Shown here piece by piece: positions 17,518 through 26,612 of a stretch of DNA of 64,000 bases. Source of the stretch: Woeseia sp. (GTDB taxonomy: Bacteria; Pseudomonadota; Gammaproteobacteria; Steroidobacterales; Woeseiaceae); the NCBI GenBank assembly GCA_021773015.1, contig JAJFKW010000001.1:1657305-1721304 (forward strand). Direction: 5' to 3'. Below the pieces are notes generated by a model. That model saw only the letters and a list, made by a program, of their open reading frames with translations, searched no databases and was not told the DNA's origin. Numbering within the stretch: the first letter of the stretch is position 1; the number at the start of each line of letters is the position of its first letter. Position numbers and translations under genes: made by a program.

Positions 17518-17859
17518 ATGGTAAGTAAAGATGACCCGACCGTCCCACTTCGGCAACGGGCTAGCAAATATACCGATGTGGACGAGGGAACCTCGTGCAC
17601 GCAAAGCTCATTCAAAACGGGTGATAAGGCGTTTCTGTTCGTCGGTGAGCAGGGCGGGCGCTTCAAAGCAATGTTCAAGTTGGGTAGCTCTAAAGCCGAG
17701 GCGGCGGAGTTGGCCGAGAAGCATCCAGACGACTATCAGGTGGGTTCTGGCATTTGGGTTACGGCTCGGTTTTCGGCGGATCGTCCGATTCCGCTAAAGC
17801 GCTGGAAGCGGTGGTTGGACGAGAGCTACGAGCTGAGTCGCAGTACCAAGAAAGCGTGA
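17518..17859 (+). CDS. MmcQ/YjbR family protein
   Basis: The 113-residue protein matches the YjbR/MmcQ fold (DUF419): GDKAFLFVGEQGGRFKAMFKL, then EAAELAEKHPDDYQVGSG, IWVTARFS and the terminal WKRWLDESYELS. Structures of the family show a double-wing fold with possible DNA binding, but no function is proven. GGAG lies seven bases before the ATG. It is 90 bases downstream of the gamma-glutamyltransferase gene and may share its transcript. Confidence 0.85.
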   Translation: MVSKDDPTVPLRQRASKYTDVDEGTSCTQSSFKTGDKAFLFVGEQGGRFKAMFKLGSSKAEAAELAEKHPDDYQVGSGIWVTARFSADRPIPLKRWKRWLDESYELSRSTKKA

Positions 17860-17930
17860 GCACACGTCGTCGGCTCAAGCGGTTGCATTGACTCTTCTGG
17901 GTCAACTGCAGCCTTTCACGACCGTACCAA

Positions 17931-18055
17931 CTATGACCTGATAGGATGCCCAATCCGCCTGCATTTTCATGAACGACGCAATTGATCGGTGCGGATTGAT
18001 CTTTAGTGCCTCGTCCAGCGATGGAAGTATGTCTGCTATGACCCGATAGGATGCC
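17931..18055. repeat. Direct repeat duplicating the 3' end of the short aldehyde-dehydrogenase gene
   Basis: Two 20-base copies, 17931-17950 and 18036-18055, match at 19 of 20 positions and lie 105 bases apart. The right copy is the end of the short aldehyde-dehydrogenase gene: on the minus strand it encodes the tail HPIGS and its TAG stop. The left copy, downstream of that stop, still reads HPIRS and TAG. Confidence 0.7.
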
Positions 18056-18902
18056 AGGTCGTCTTCACCTCTTGAGTATCCGAAATCAAATACGGACTCT
18101 GCGCCGATTCCGCGGTCCACTTGTTGTCCGTTCTCGCCACCACGCGCTTGAGATTGTCTGCAGCTTTTGTTTGTATTTTTCCGGCCGATGCGTGATCAGC
18201 GTAGACCACTGCGTTGACATCCATATGGGAAGCAAATTGGTCTGTCAGCTCGTCTTTGAAACCGGTCAATATATTAACGACACCACCTGGCACATCCGAC
18301 GCATGCAAAACTTCCGCAAAGCTTACCGCGCAAAGTGGCATGGTCTCTGAGGCCAACACCACGCACGTGTTTCCGCCAACGATGGCGGGGGCAATGTTGG
18401 AAACCAAACCAATCAAACCATCGTCGTCCGGCGCCAAAATGGCGACAATACCGGTTGCTTCAAGCACCGAAAAGTTGAAGTGCGACGAACTTACCGGGTT
18501 GACTGCACTGAATATTTGCTGGTATTTGTCGGACCATCCAGCGTAATAAATCAGGCGATCGATGCTTGCCAAAACTTCCTTTTGCGCGCTGCGTTTTGAG
18601 CGCCCTTGCAACACCAATTCAGCGACGAATTGATCCTGCCTGCCCTCCAGCATTTCTGCAATTCGATATAGAATTTGTCCGCGCAAGTACGCGCTCGTTG
18701 CGGACCAACCCGCAAACGCTTTGCGTGCAGCAACGACGGAATTTCGAAAGTCTTTTCGACTGCCCCGGCAAATATTGGCAACGACCGCACCGGCGCCGTC
18801 CTTCAGCGCGAAATAGCGCCCGGACTCGGTACGCGGAAACTTTCCGTCGATGTAAATCTTGTAAGTTTTCTCTACCGGAATGCGTGCAGATGAAGTAACC
18901 AT
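18036..18902 (-). CDS. Truncated aldehyde-dehydrogenase-family protein without the catalytic half
   Basis: This 288-residue protein is homologous to the coenzyme-binding half of aldehyde dehydrogenases: YKIYIDGKF near residue 14, a helical RGQILYRIAEML, the GIVAILAPDD loop, NTCVVLASETMPL and GGVVNILTGF. The regions that hold the LELGGK glutamate and the catalytic cysteine are absent, so it cannot be a normal dehydrogenase. It ends in KTTWHPIGS. Similar short paralogues occur beside full-length enzymes in deoC clusters in other bacteria (from memory), so this is probably a real partner or scaffold and not decay. It starts two bases after the stop of the full-length enzyme. Confidence 0.8.
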   Translation of the reverse strand: MVTSSARIPVEKTYKIYIDGKFPRTESGRYFALKDGAGAVVANICRGSRKDFRNSVVAARKAFAGWSATSAYLRGQILYRIAEMLEGRQDQFVAELVLQGRSKRSAQKEVLASIDRLIYYAGWSDKYQQIFSAVNPVSSSHFNFSVLEATGIVAILAPDDDGLIGLVSNIAPAIVGGNTCVVLASETMPLCAVSFAEVLHASDVPGGVVNILTGFKDELTDQFASHMDVNAVVYADHASAGKIQTKAADNLKRVVARTDNKWTAESAQSPYLISDTQEVKTTWHPIGS

Positions 18903-18904
18903 GA

Positions 18905-20374
18905 CTATCCCTCAAGCCTAAGGTAGGCACCGAGACCATGCATACCACCTTCTCGACCGACACCGCTCTCTTTGTAGCCACCGAATGGCGAGGTCGGATC
19001 AAACTTATTGAAAGTATTCGCCCAAATCACGCCCGCTCTGATTTTCTGCGTCATTTTAAAAATTTTCGAACCCTTATCGGTCCATACACCGCCCGACAAA
19101 CCATAAGGCGTATTGTTCGCTTTTGATAAACCTTCATCCAACGTTCTAAACGTTTGAATAGCTAATACCGGTCCGAAAATTTCTTCTTGGACGATACGAT
19201 TGGATTGAGAAACACCAGTGAATATCGTCGGTCGGCACCAATAACCTGTCGTTGGAATGTCTCGCGAACTTTGGTGCATCTCGGCCCCCTCTTCCTGGCC
19301 AAGGCGCAAGTAACTCTCAATCGTTTCAAGCTGCGATGCCGAATTTATCGCACCGATATCGGTATTTTTATCCAATGGATCGCCAACAATAAGGGTCTCC
19401 ATACGATCCTTGAGTTTCTGTACAACTTCGTCAGCAACCGACTCCTGGACGATCAGTCGCGACCCGGCGCAACAGACATGACCCTGATTAAAGAATATGC
19501 CGTTAACAATACCTTCAACCGCCTGATCGATAGCCGCGTCGGCAAAAATAACATTGGCCGCCTTACCACCAAGTTCAAGCGTGTATTTCTTGTTAGTCCC
19601 GGCGAGTGCACGCTGGATTATGCGGCCGACACCAGTCGACCCGGTAAACGCCACCTTATCGACATCGTCGTGATTTACGATCGCAGCACCGGTCTCTCCT
19701 GCGCCGGTAATGATGTTTACGACACCATCAGGAAGCCCGGCATCACGCACCACTTCGGCAAGCTTGAGCGCGGTTAGCGGCGTTGTCTCTGCTGGCTTGA
19801 GCACGACGGTGTTTCCACAGGCGAGTGCAGGAGCTATTTTCCACGCCGCCATTAGCAGCGGGAAATTCCACGGAATGATTTGCCCTGCAACGCCCAAAGA
19901 CACAGGCCGCTTGCCAGGAAATGCGTATTCGAGTTTATCTGCCCATCCCGCGTAGTAAAAAAAATGTGCTGCCGCCAGCGGTATATCGATATCGCGTGAT
20001 TCACGAATGGGTTTGCCGCCGTCGAGAGACTCGATCGTCGCAAATTCCCTGGCGCGCTCCTGCAGAATTCGCGCGATGCGATATATATATTTCCCACGCT
20101 CTGCGGCTTTCATCTTCGACCACGGGCCGTTATAGGCTTTGCGCGCAGCCTTAACTGCACTATCAACGTCTGCTGAGGAGGCCGACGCTACACTGCTGAG
20201 TACCTCTTCGGTAGCAGGGTTGATGCTTTCAAAATACTTGCCGCTCTCTGGGGCAACGAAGTCACCGCCGATGAACAATCCATATTGACCATCAATAGTA
20301 ATGTGGTCAGTACTTTCCGGCGCTGGTGCATATTGCCAGCCGCCGTCGAATGCGAGTTTGTTCTGGTTATCCAC
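18905..20374 (-). CDS. NAD(P)-dependent aldehyde dehydrogenase, deoC-linked
   Basis: A full-length, 489-residue aldehyde dehydrogenase. It has the coenzyme loop PWNFPLLMAAWK, NTVVLKPAE, FTGSTGVGR, the general base Glu268 in LELGGKA and catalytic Cys301 in NQGHVCCAGS, then EEIFGPVL and the terminal GGYKESGVGREGG. Placed directly after deoC, it most likely oxidises the acetaldehyde released by deoxyribose-phosphate aldolase to acetate; a CoA-acylating role is not suggested by the sequence. I chose the GTG at 20374, which has GGGGA six bases upstream and begins just after the deoC stop. The next gene is the truncated paralogue. Confidence 0.93.
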   Translation of the reverse strand: MDNQNKLAFDGGWQYAPAPESTDHITIDGQYGLFIGGDFVAPESGKYFESINPATEEVLSSVASASSADVDSAVKAARKAYNGPWSKMKAAERGKYIYRIARILQERAREFATIESLDGGKPIRESRDIDIPLAAAHFFYYAGWADKLEYAFPGKRPVSLGVAGQIIPWNFPLLMAAWKIAPALACGNTVVLKPAETTPLTALKLAEVVRDAGLPDGVVNIITGAGETGAAIVNHDDVDKVAFTGSTGVGRIIQRALAGTNKKYTLELGGKAANVIFADAAIDQAVEGIVNGIFFNQGHVCCAGSRLIVQESVADEVVQKLKDRMETLIVGDPLDKNTDIGAINSASQLETIESYLRLGQEEGAEMHQSSRDIPTTGYWCRPTIFTGVSQSNRIVQEEIFGPVLAIQTFRTLDEGLSKANNTPYGLSGGVWTDKGSKIFKMTQKIRAGVIWANTFNKFDPTSPFGGYKESGVGREGGMHGLGAYLRLEG

Positions 20375-20390
20375 TTGTGATCCCCATTGA

Positions 20391-21317
20391 TCAGTCTTTA
20401 GAAAAATAGTCTGCAGACTGGTACACACCAGTCGCTTGTTTTTGCAACTGCATAAGCACGTCGTTAGCCAACGAACTCGCGCCGAAACGGTACCACTCAG
20501 GCGTCATCCAAGCGTTACCTAACGTTTCACGCAGCATCACCAAATAGTGGACGGCGAGCTTTGCTGTCGAGATGCCGCCCGCAGGTTTCATACCCACCAT
20601 GCGTCCTGTATCGTAAAAATAGTCGCGAATCGCCTGCAACATCACTAACGTCACCGGTAGTGTCGCTGCCGGCTGAATTTTTCCGGTCGATGTTTTTATG
20701 AAATCGGCTCCTGCGTGCATGGCCAAAACACTAGCACGACGCACTCTATCCAGTGTACCGAGCTCGCCGGTCTCCAGAATGACCTTTAAGTGCGCTTCGC
20801 CGCAGGCTTCCTTAACTGCCGCGATCTCATCAAAAACCAAGCCATATTCGCCTTGCAGAAACGCGCCGCGCGAGATCACCATATCGATTTCGTCAGCTCC
20901 TTCCTCAACAGCAAGTCGTGTTTCTTCTAATTTGATATGCCGCGGCGCCATACCACTGGGAAATGCGGTTGCGACTGACGCAACGTTGATTTTGTGGTCG
21001 CCAAGTGCCTTTTTCGCGACACCAACCATCGTGGGATAAACGCAGACGGCAGCGACATGTGGCAAATTCGGCAATGTATTGTGTAAGTGAATCGCTTTCT
21101 GACAGAGCTGGCTGACCTTGCCGGACGTATCCTGCCCCTCCAACGTCGTTAGATCGATCATGCTCAGGATCATGTGCAGCGCTTCAATTTTCGACTCTTT
21201 CTTGATGCTCCGAGTCTGAAAACGCGCCGCCCGCTCGTTGACGCCGACCTCATCGACCTGGCTGACCTTGCTCAAGTCCGGCAGCAGGCTGCTGTCTGGC
21301 ACGACGGTCAAGGTCAT
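20391..21317 (-). CDS. deoC: Deoxyribose-phosphate aldolase
   Basis: DeoC splits 2-deoxyribose-5-phosphate to acetaldehyde and glyceraldehyde-3-phosphate. The 308-residue protein has [10 protein letters not shown] near residue 54, [34 protein letters not shown], the Schiff-base lysine in DFIKTSTGK and the second lysine in VGMKPAGGI. It has an N-terminal extension of about 45 residues compared with the E. coli type, as in many longer family members. Its ATG is inside the ATGA shared with the deoD stop, so the two are translationally coupled. Cytoplasmic. Confidence 0.96.
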   Translation of the reverse strand: MTLTVVPDSSLLPDLSKVSQVDEVGVNERAARFQTRSIKKESKIEALHMILSMIDLTTLEGQDTSGKVSQLCQKAIHLHNTLPNLPHVAAVCVYPTMVGVAKKALGDHKINVASVATAFPSGMAPRHIKLEETRLAVEEGADEIDMVISRGAFLQGEYGLVFDEIAAVKEACGEAHLKVILETGELGTLDRVRRASVLAMHAGADFIKTSTGKIQPAATLPVTLVMLQAIRDYFYDTGRMVGMKPAGGISTAKLAVHYLVMLRETLGNAWMTPEWYRFGASSLANDVLMQLQKQATGVYQSADYFSKD

Positions 21318-22036
21318 TTCGATTGCTCGCTAATGCGCACCGTCTCAAGCGCGACCGTTATCATTTCATCGAAAGTATTTTGCCGATCCTCGACACTCAA
21401 GGCATCGCCGCTGGGTATATCGTCACTCACCGTGCAGATTGCCAGGGACTCAACATTGTACTCAGCTGCGATCGGAAATATACCGGCGGCCTCCATCTCG
21501 ACGCCAAGAATGTTGTACTTTGCCATAGTCTCAAACATGTCTGGATCCGGCGTATAAAACAGATCTGCAGAAAATAAGTTTCCTACGTGATATCGAACGT
21601 TATTCGCCTGCGCCGCCGCAACTGCATTCTGCACCAGCGAGAAAGTTGCAAGTGCGGCAAAATCGTAGCCGCCAAAACGCATGCGATTTACATTGGAATC
21701 TGTCGATGCACCCATGCCAATCAATACATCGCGTAATTTCACGTCCGGGTGCGTCGTCCCACAGCTACCAACCCTGATAACCCTCTTGACGCCATAGTCC
21801 CTTATCAGTTCGGTGCAGTAAATCGAGACTGACGGTATACCCATTCCGTGGGCCATGATGGAAATTGGCATGCCCTTATAGGTTCCGGTAAATCCCCACA
21901 TATTGCGTACATCTGTCACGCGGCTCACGTTTTCCAAATAGGTATCCGCAATATATTTTGCACGTAGCGGGTCGCCGGGCATCAATACCGTATCGGCGAA
22001 ATCCCCAGGCGCTGCATTCATGTGTTTTGTAGCCAA
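21314..22036 (-). CDS. deoD: Purine nucleoside phosphorylase, hexameric DeoD type
   Basis: DeoD converts purine (deoxy)ribonucleosides and phosphate to base and (deoxy)ribose-1-phosphate. The protein aligns along its whole length with E. coli Deo[57 protein letters not shown] and [11 protein letters not shown]. The general acid Asp is present in [10 protein letters not shown] propose the TTG at 22036, giving [12 protein letters not shown] and 240 residues, which lines up with the E. coli start and length; the frame extends to 22102 but those residues look non-coding. It leads the minus-strand run deoD-deoC-ALDH-short ALDH and is divergent from the first TonB receptor gene. Confidence 0.95.
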   Translation of the reverse strand: MATKHMNAAPGDFADTVLMPGDPLRAKYIADTYLENVSRVTDVRNMWGFTGTYKGMPISIMAHGMGIPSVSIYCTELIRDYGVKRVIRVGSCGTTHPDVKLRDVLIGMGASTDSNVNRMRFGGYDFAALATFSLVQNAVAAAQANNVRYHVGNLFSADLFYTPDPDMFETMAKYNILGVEMEAAGIFPIAAEYNVESLAICTVSDDIPSGDALSVEDRQNTFDEMITVALETVRISEQSK

Positions 22037-22203
22037 CCGACTGATTCCCGTAAGACTTATTAATAAAGCGAGTTTAACGCACCGCCAATTTGAGTGCTCC
22101 ACAAGAGCATATTTTCACTGACCATGGTGCGCGACCGACAACTGTGGCAAATTGGTTATGCGAACCGCTTTCGAGGTTCCAAAATCAAATGCTGCTGCTA
22201 TAC

Positions 22204-22217
22204 TGACTAAATAGTCA
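22204..22217. promoter_or_regulatory. Perfect palindrome in the deoD / TonB-receptor divergent region
   Basis: TGACTA-AA-TAGTCA is a perfect six-base inverted repeat with a two-base spacer, centred between deoD and the receptor gene. It is a candidate operator controlling both directions. A second, weaker inverted repeat, GAACC-8-GGTTC, lies at 22162-22179. The word TGACTAAAT recurs at 34246-34254, upstream of the dihydropyrimidinase gene. Confidence 0.4.
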
Positions 22218-22289
22218 AGTAATGCATTATAAGCCTGTTTCGACTCGCATTGGGCAGGCCCATCTAAAGTTTTTTTGAGGGGGATCAAG

Positions 22290-25200
22290 ATGATTCTTAG
22301 AATCGTGTCGCTGACGCGACGTATCGCCATTCCGGCATTAACTGCAATGGCACTACTTTTTACGGGCGTATCGCACGCACAGAACACGACGGCGAACATG
22401 CGCGTCATCACCAATGATGTCAACGGCAACAGTGTTGCCGGTGTTGCAGTGCAGATCACACATTTGCCCACCGGCCGCAGCATCACGCTGGTTTCGAATA
22501 GCGCTGGCGCATTGACGGCTCGCGGCTTGGCGGTCGGCGGACCCTATCAGGTGGATACCACCTCGAATAGCGGCTATTCGGCAAACGCGTTAGATGACGT
22601 CGTATTGGAGCTTGATCGAACGCGCCTTGTTAACCTATTTGTAACGTCTGAAGGTGGGACCATTGAAGAGGTGGTGGTGACCGCTAAGGCGAACACACAA
22701 ACCCTGCGGACTGGCGTTGGCCGTGATTTTGATCGCGCGAAAATCGATGCGACACCATCGATTTCCAGAGATTTTGTCAGCGCACTTGCAACCGATCCGA
22801 AAATATTGGTCGACAACAGTGTGGCTCGCGGTCCGGCGATTTCACTCGCAGGACAAAATTTTCGTTTCAACAGCGTGACGATTGACGGTGTTGCACAAAA
22901 CGACAACTTCGGATTATCGAAAAACGCATCGGCGACGCAACGCTCGCCAATTTCTATCGATGCCGTTGAGGCATTGAATGTCAACATCGCGCCATACGAT
23001 GTCACTTACGGCAACTTTATCGGTGGCAACATCAATATCGTGACGAAGTCCGGTACGAATGAGTTTCATGGCAGTGCATTTTACTTCAAGACTGACGAAA
23101 GTCTTGCAGGTAACAAGTCCGACGGCGTTTCGCTCGGGATAGGTGATTTCGAAGAGGATACTTACGGCTTCACTATCGGCGGCCCCATCATCAAAGACAA
23201 ATTGTTCTTTTTTGCGAATTACGAGAAATTCGAAACCACGAGGCCCTCAAACACGCAGACGCTCAACAACATTTCTGGCGTAACGCAGGCAGACATCGAT
23301 GACGTTCGAAATATCTTCAACACCGTCTATGGATTTGATCCGGGCACGTTTGACGCTGCAGATACCGACGAAGACGAAAAAATACTGGCAAAAATCGATT
23401 GGTTCATAAACGATGACCACCGCGCGGTTGCGACATACCAGATAGCGGACGGTGATGTCTTGTTTGATGATTTCCCAGAAATCGCGGTATTGCAGTCGAA
23501 CCGCTATAACATTAACGAAAAACTGACCGCATTTTCAGGTCAGATCTTTTCTAACTGGACTGACAATTTTTCCACGGAATTCAAGATCGGCTTCAAGGAC
23601 GTGGAGAATCGTCAAATTAGTATCAATAGCGACACCCCTGATTTCGCAATTACCACGCCGGGCGGTGGCACGATCGCGGCCGGTGGCGACCGATTCCGGC
23701 ACACCAACGAACTGGACAACGAATCCAGGATTATCCGCTTAAAAGGCGATTACGAGGCAGGCAATCACACGATTACGGTCGGCCTGGAGCAAGAAGAGTA
23801 CACAGTTCGAAACTTGTTCCTGCCTTTTTCAAAAGGTCAGTTCATTTTTAACTCAATCGCTGATCTTCAAGCACAAGACCCGTTTATCGTTCTATACGGA
23901 AACTCGAACACCGGCGTGGATGCAGATGCTGAGGCGCGCTTCGAATTGGCGGTGAACAGTTTGTATGTTCAGGATGAGTGGAACGTCAACGACGAATTCA
24001 CCGTTACCTTCGGCCTTCGTTACGACGAATACTCGAACGACGACGATATTACCGCAAACCCTAATTTCTTAGCCCGACGCGGGTTCAGCAATCAGGAAAA
24101 TCTGGATGGCAAAGATATTCTGCTCCCCCGCGTCGGTTTTAACTGGGCAGCGAATGACCGCTTAACGTTTAGAGGCGGCTTTGGGCTGTTCGGTGGCGGA
24201 ACGCCGCTAATCGTGCTCTCCAATAGTTACGCTGGCGATGGAATAAGCCGAACATTCGCTGGATTTTTTGCGGATTTCTTTGGACCAGAGACCGAGGCGC
24301 TTATTACGCAGGCTGGTGCATTGTTGCCTGATCCAAATGCTGCACGTACCGTTTTTCAGCCGTTGACAGGCGTCAACCCGATAGGACAAACGGACGCCAT
24401 CGATCCGGATTTCGATATTCTAAGCACCTGGAAATACAGCGTCGGCTTTGATTACCTTGCGGACCTCAGCGTGCTTGGCTTAGGCGACGACTGGGAAATC
24501 TCCGGCGATGTGATTATCTCCGATGTCAACGACGGCTACGATATTTTCGAAGCGCGGCGCAGCGTCGTCGGTCAGGCACCTGATGGCCGTCCTATCTATG
24601 ACACGCCCGCAGACGCCGACTATGTAATCACCAATACCGGACGGGGACATGGCACGGTTGTCACGCTCGACTTCGCCAAGAGCTTTGATACGGACTATGG
24701 CCTGTTTGATACCACTGTGGGTGTAGCCTTCCAGGACGTTGATGAGCTTCGGTCGTACAATCGGTTTGTAACTTTTGAGACGCTGGCATTCGATCCGTCA
24801 ACCGACCTCAACAACCCGGGCGTTGCACAGTCCCGCTTTGAAGTGCCGCGTCGGATAACCGCAACACTCAATTGGCAGAAGCAATTATTCGGCGACAATA
24901 CGACGTCTGCTGGGCTTGTCTACGCCGGCAGAGACGGACGTCATTTCAGCTACGTATTTGGCAGTAACGGTCTACCGACTTTTGGCGGTAACTTTTTGGC
25001 CGACTTTGGTAGCGAAGGTGACACGCCAGGCACCCACTTAATGTACGTTCCAACAGGCGCCGCTGATCCCATCGTCACCGGCGATCCGGCGTTCTTGAAC
25101 GACTTGAACTTGTTTATCGAGGACGATGATTGTCTAAGTAAACATCGAGGCGGGGTTGTGCCACGTAACGCCTGCGACACCGACTGGGTCAACATATTTA

Positions 25201-25505
25201 GCCTACGGCTCGCACAAGAAGTAACCCTCAAGGACAACTTCAAGTTTGACCTGATGTTAGATATCGAAAACGTCGGCAACTTGATCAATGACAGTTGGGG
25301 ACGCATTGACAGCTACACAGCACCATCTAATGTTGCGCCTGCAAACGTCGCGCTATCTGCGGATGGTTCGCAGTTTGTGCTAACACCGGGTGCGTCTTAT
25401 GACCCGACTGCAGCCAACTCTTCCGAGACGCTGGTAGCTCAACCTGCGATTGCACGCCTGCCATCTGTGTATCGCGTTCAATTCGGCGTTCGCTTCCGCT
25501 TCTAA
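22290..25505 (+). CDS. Oar-like TonB-dependent receptor with carboxypeptidase-regulatory N-terminal domain (first copy)
   Basis: The 1071-residue outer-membrane protein has a signal peptide ending VSHAQ (about residue 31) and a CarboxypepD_reg-like beta-sandwich at about 35-110. A TonB-box-like IEEVVVTAKA follows, then a plug domain with FNSVTIDGVAQ and INIVTKSGTNEFHG, and a beta-barrel ending in VQFGVRFRF with the expected terminal Phe. Oar-like receptors take up large or unusual substrates; none is proven for nucleotides. Its position opposite deoD and before a nuclease-like lipoprotein suggests nucleic-acid fragments. I chose ATG 22290, with GAGGGGG six bases upstream. A terminator follows. 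Confidence 0.92.
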   Translation: MILRIVSLTRRIAIPALTAMALLFTGVSHAQNTTANMRVITNDVNGNSVAGVAVQITHLPTGRSITLVSNSAGALTARGLAVGGPYQVDTTSNSGYSANALDDVVLELDRTRLVNLFVTSEGGTIEEVVVTAKANTQTLRTGVGRDFDRAKIDATPSISRDFVSALATDPKILVDNSVARGPAISLAGQNFRFNSVTIDGVAQNDNFGLSKNASATQRSPISIDAVEALNVNIAPYDVTYGNFIGGNINIVTKSGTNEFHGSAFYFKTDESLAGNKSDGVSLGIGDFEEDTYGFTIGGPIIKDKLFFFANYEKFETTRPSNTQTLNNISGVTQADIDDVRNIFNTVYGFDPGTFDAADTDEDEKILAKIDWFINDDHRAVATYQIADGDVLFDDFPEIAVLQSNRYNINEKLTAFSGQIFSNWTDNFSTEFKIGFKDVENRQISINSDTPDFAITTPGGGTIAAGGDRFRHTNELDNESRIIRLKGDYEAGNHTITVGLEQEEYTVRNLFLPFSKGQFIFNSIADLQAQDPFIVLYGNSNTGVDADAEARFELAVNSLYVQDEWNVNDEFTVTFGLRYDEYSNDDDITANPNFLARRGFSNQENLDGKDILLPRVGFNWAANDRLTFRGGFGLFGGGTPLIVLSNSYAGDGISRTFAGFFADFFGPETEALITQAGALLPDPNAARTVFQPLTGVNPIGQTDAIDPDFDILSTWKYSVGFDYLADLSVLGLGDDWEISGDVIISDVNDGYDIFEARRSVVGQAPDGRPIYDTPADADYVITNTGRGHGTVVTLDFAKSFDTDYGLFDTTVGVAFQDVDELRSYNRFVTFETLAFDPSTDLNNPGVAQSRFEVPRRITATLNWQKQLFGDNTTSAGLVYAGRDGRHFSYVFGSNGLPTFGGNFLADFGSEGDTPGTHLMYVPTGAADPIVTGDPAFLNDLNLFIEDDDCLSKHRGGVVPRNACDTDWVNIFSLRLAQEVTLKDNFKFDLMLDIENVGNLINDSWGRIDSYTAPSNVAPANVALSADGSQFVLTPGASYDPTAANSSETLVAQPAIARLPSVYRVQFGVRFRF

Positions 25506-25553
25506 ACCGAAAACATCCGGGTAGCTTCGGAATATTCGTGACAGCAATAAGGA

Positions 25554-25583
25554 AAAAGGGCAACTGCATAGTTGCCCTTTTTT
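25554..25583 (+). terminator. Rho-independent terminator after the first TonB receptor
   Basis: A twelve-base perfect stem, AAAAGGGCAACT at 25554-25565 with AGTTGCCCTTTT at 25570-25581, and a GCAT loop, followed by T residues. It lies about 50 bases after the receptor stop. Confidence 0.95.
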
Positions 25584-25641
25584 CGTTTGGGGGCCGATAA
25601 TTTACTCTATAGTTTGTAGTCTACAGCCGAAAATTAACTGT

Positions 25642-26568
25642 ATGCGCGTTACGCGAACTTCGATTTGTTGGCTTATGTTATCCGCGCCCTTGCTTGCGCC
25701 CGCTTGCGCAGACAACAAAAGGCCGGCAATCGGCTTTCAACCTGTACAGATCGCTGGCCACCTGCAAAACAGACGAATCGATGAAGCCAGCGGCCTGGCG
25801 CGATCCAATTTAAACGGTGACCTACTATGGACCATGAACGACGAAGGCCCACCTCGGCTCTACGCGATCAGAAAAGACGGCTCCGACTTCGGCAACATTG
25901 AAATTAGTAATGCAAAGAATAAGGATTGGGAAGACCTATCATCTTTTGTATCGGACGGCACCGCCTATCTTTTGGTCGCTGACGTTGGGGATAACGATCA
26001 CAAAAGACGATCGGTAACGATCTACATTGTAGAAGAACCGCAACTAACGGGCGGCCAAGACCTGCAGGTGCGTGCTGAGCGAAGACTCAAAATTCGCTTT
26101 CCTGAAGGTCCTCTGGACGTCGAAGCCGTAAGCGTCGACCTCGAAAGCAAACGCATTTTGCTAATTAGTAAACGCACAATACCTGCAAAAGTTTTTTCAG
26201 TACCGCTAGTTCCAGTTAACGACGACGTGCTCGAAGCCGAAGAAATAGCCGAATTAAAGTCTCTTCCGCAACCGAGTGAAGCAGACATAGCAAACGCGCC
26301 GAAAACAAAAAATTGGTATTGGCAACCCACGGCGCTTTCTTTTTCGGCCAATGGCCGGCAGGCGGTCGTGCTGACCTACGCCGGCGTATATTTGTATGAG
26401 AGAAACACCGGCGAGTCGTGGCCACAGGCTTTCGACACGCGGCCAACCGCACTCGGTTTGGACGGCTACGCTGAAGCTGAAAGCGCTGTGCTTGATTCCA
26501 ATGGCAGCGAAATATTCGTGGCTCTAGAGGGACGCGGCACCGCGTTACTCCGGTATGATCGCCAATAA
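25642..26568 (+). CDS. Exported protein, probable beta-propeller, unknown function
   Basis: The 308-residue protein has a signal peptide (hydrophobic residues 8-21, APACA cleavage region). The mature part reads as repeated beta-strand blades: ASGLARSNLNGDLLWTMNDEG, LYAIRKDG, WEDLSSF, LLVADVGDN, VEAVSVD and ILLISKR. This is a pattern seen in secreted propeller proteins of the SdiA-regulated or esterase-like-phytase type. I cannot name a catalytic site. It is 44 bases upstream of the EEP-nuclease lipoprotein gene and probably in one transcript with it, between the two TonB receptors. Confidence 0.7.
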   Translation: MRVTRTSICWLMLSAPLLAPACADNKRPAIGFQPVQIAGHLQNRRIDEASGLARSNLNGDLLWTMNDEGPPRLYAIRKDGSDFGNIEISNAKNKDWEDLSSFVSDGTAYLLVADVGDNDHKRRSVTIYIVEEPQLTGGQDLQVRAERRLKIRFPEGPLDVEAVSVDLESKRILLISKRTIPAKVFSVPLVPVNDDVLEAEEIAELKSLPQPSEADIANAPKTKNWYWQPTALSFSANGRQAVVLTYAGVYLYERNTGESWPQAFDTRPTALGLDGYAEAESAVLDSNGSEIFVALEGRGTALLRYDRQ

Positions 26569-26612
26569 AAATGGTACATAAGAACGGCAAATAACCTGGG
26601 GACGAATGCGCG

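Noticed and set aside
17902-18120. A 72-codon minus-strand frame after the short aldehyde-dehydrogenase gene
   Set aside because: It overlaps the end of that gene in another frame and owes its regular look to the 20-base direct repeat; no recognisable family.
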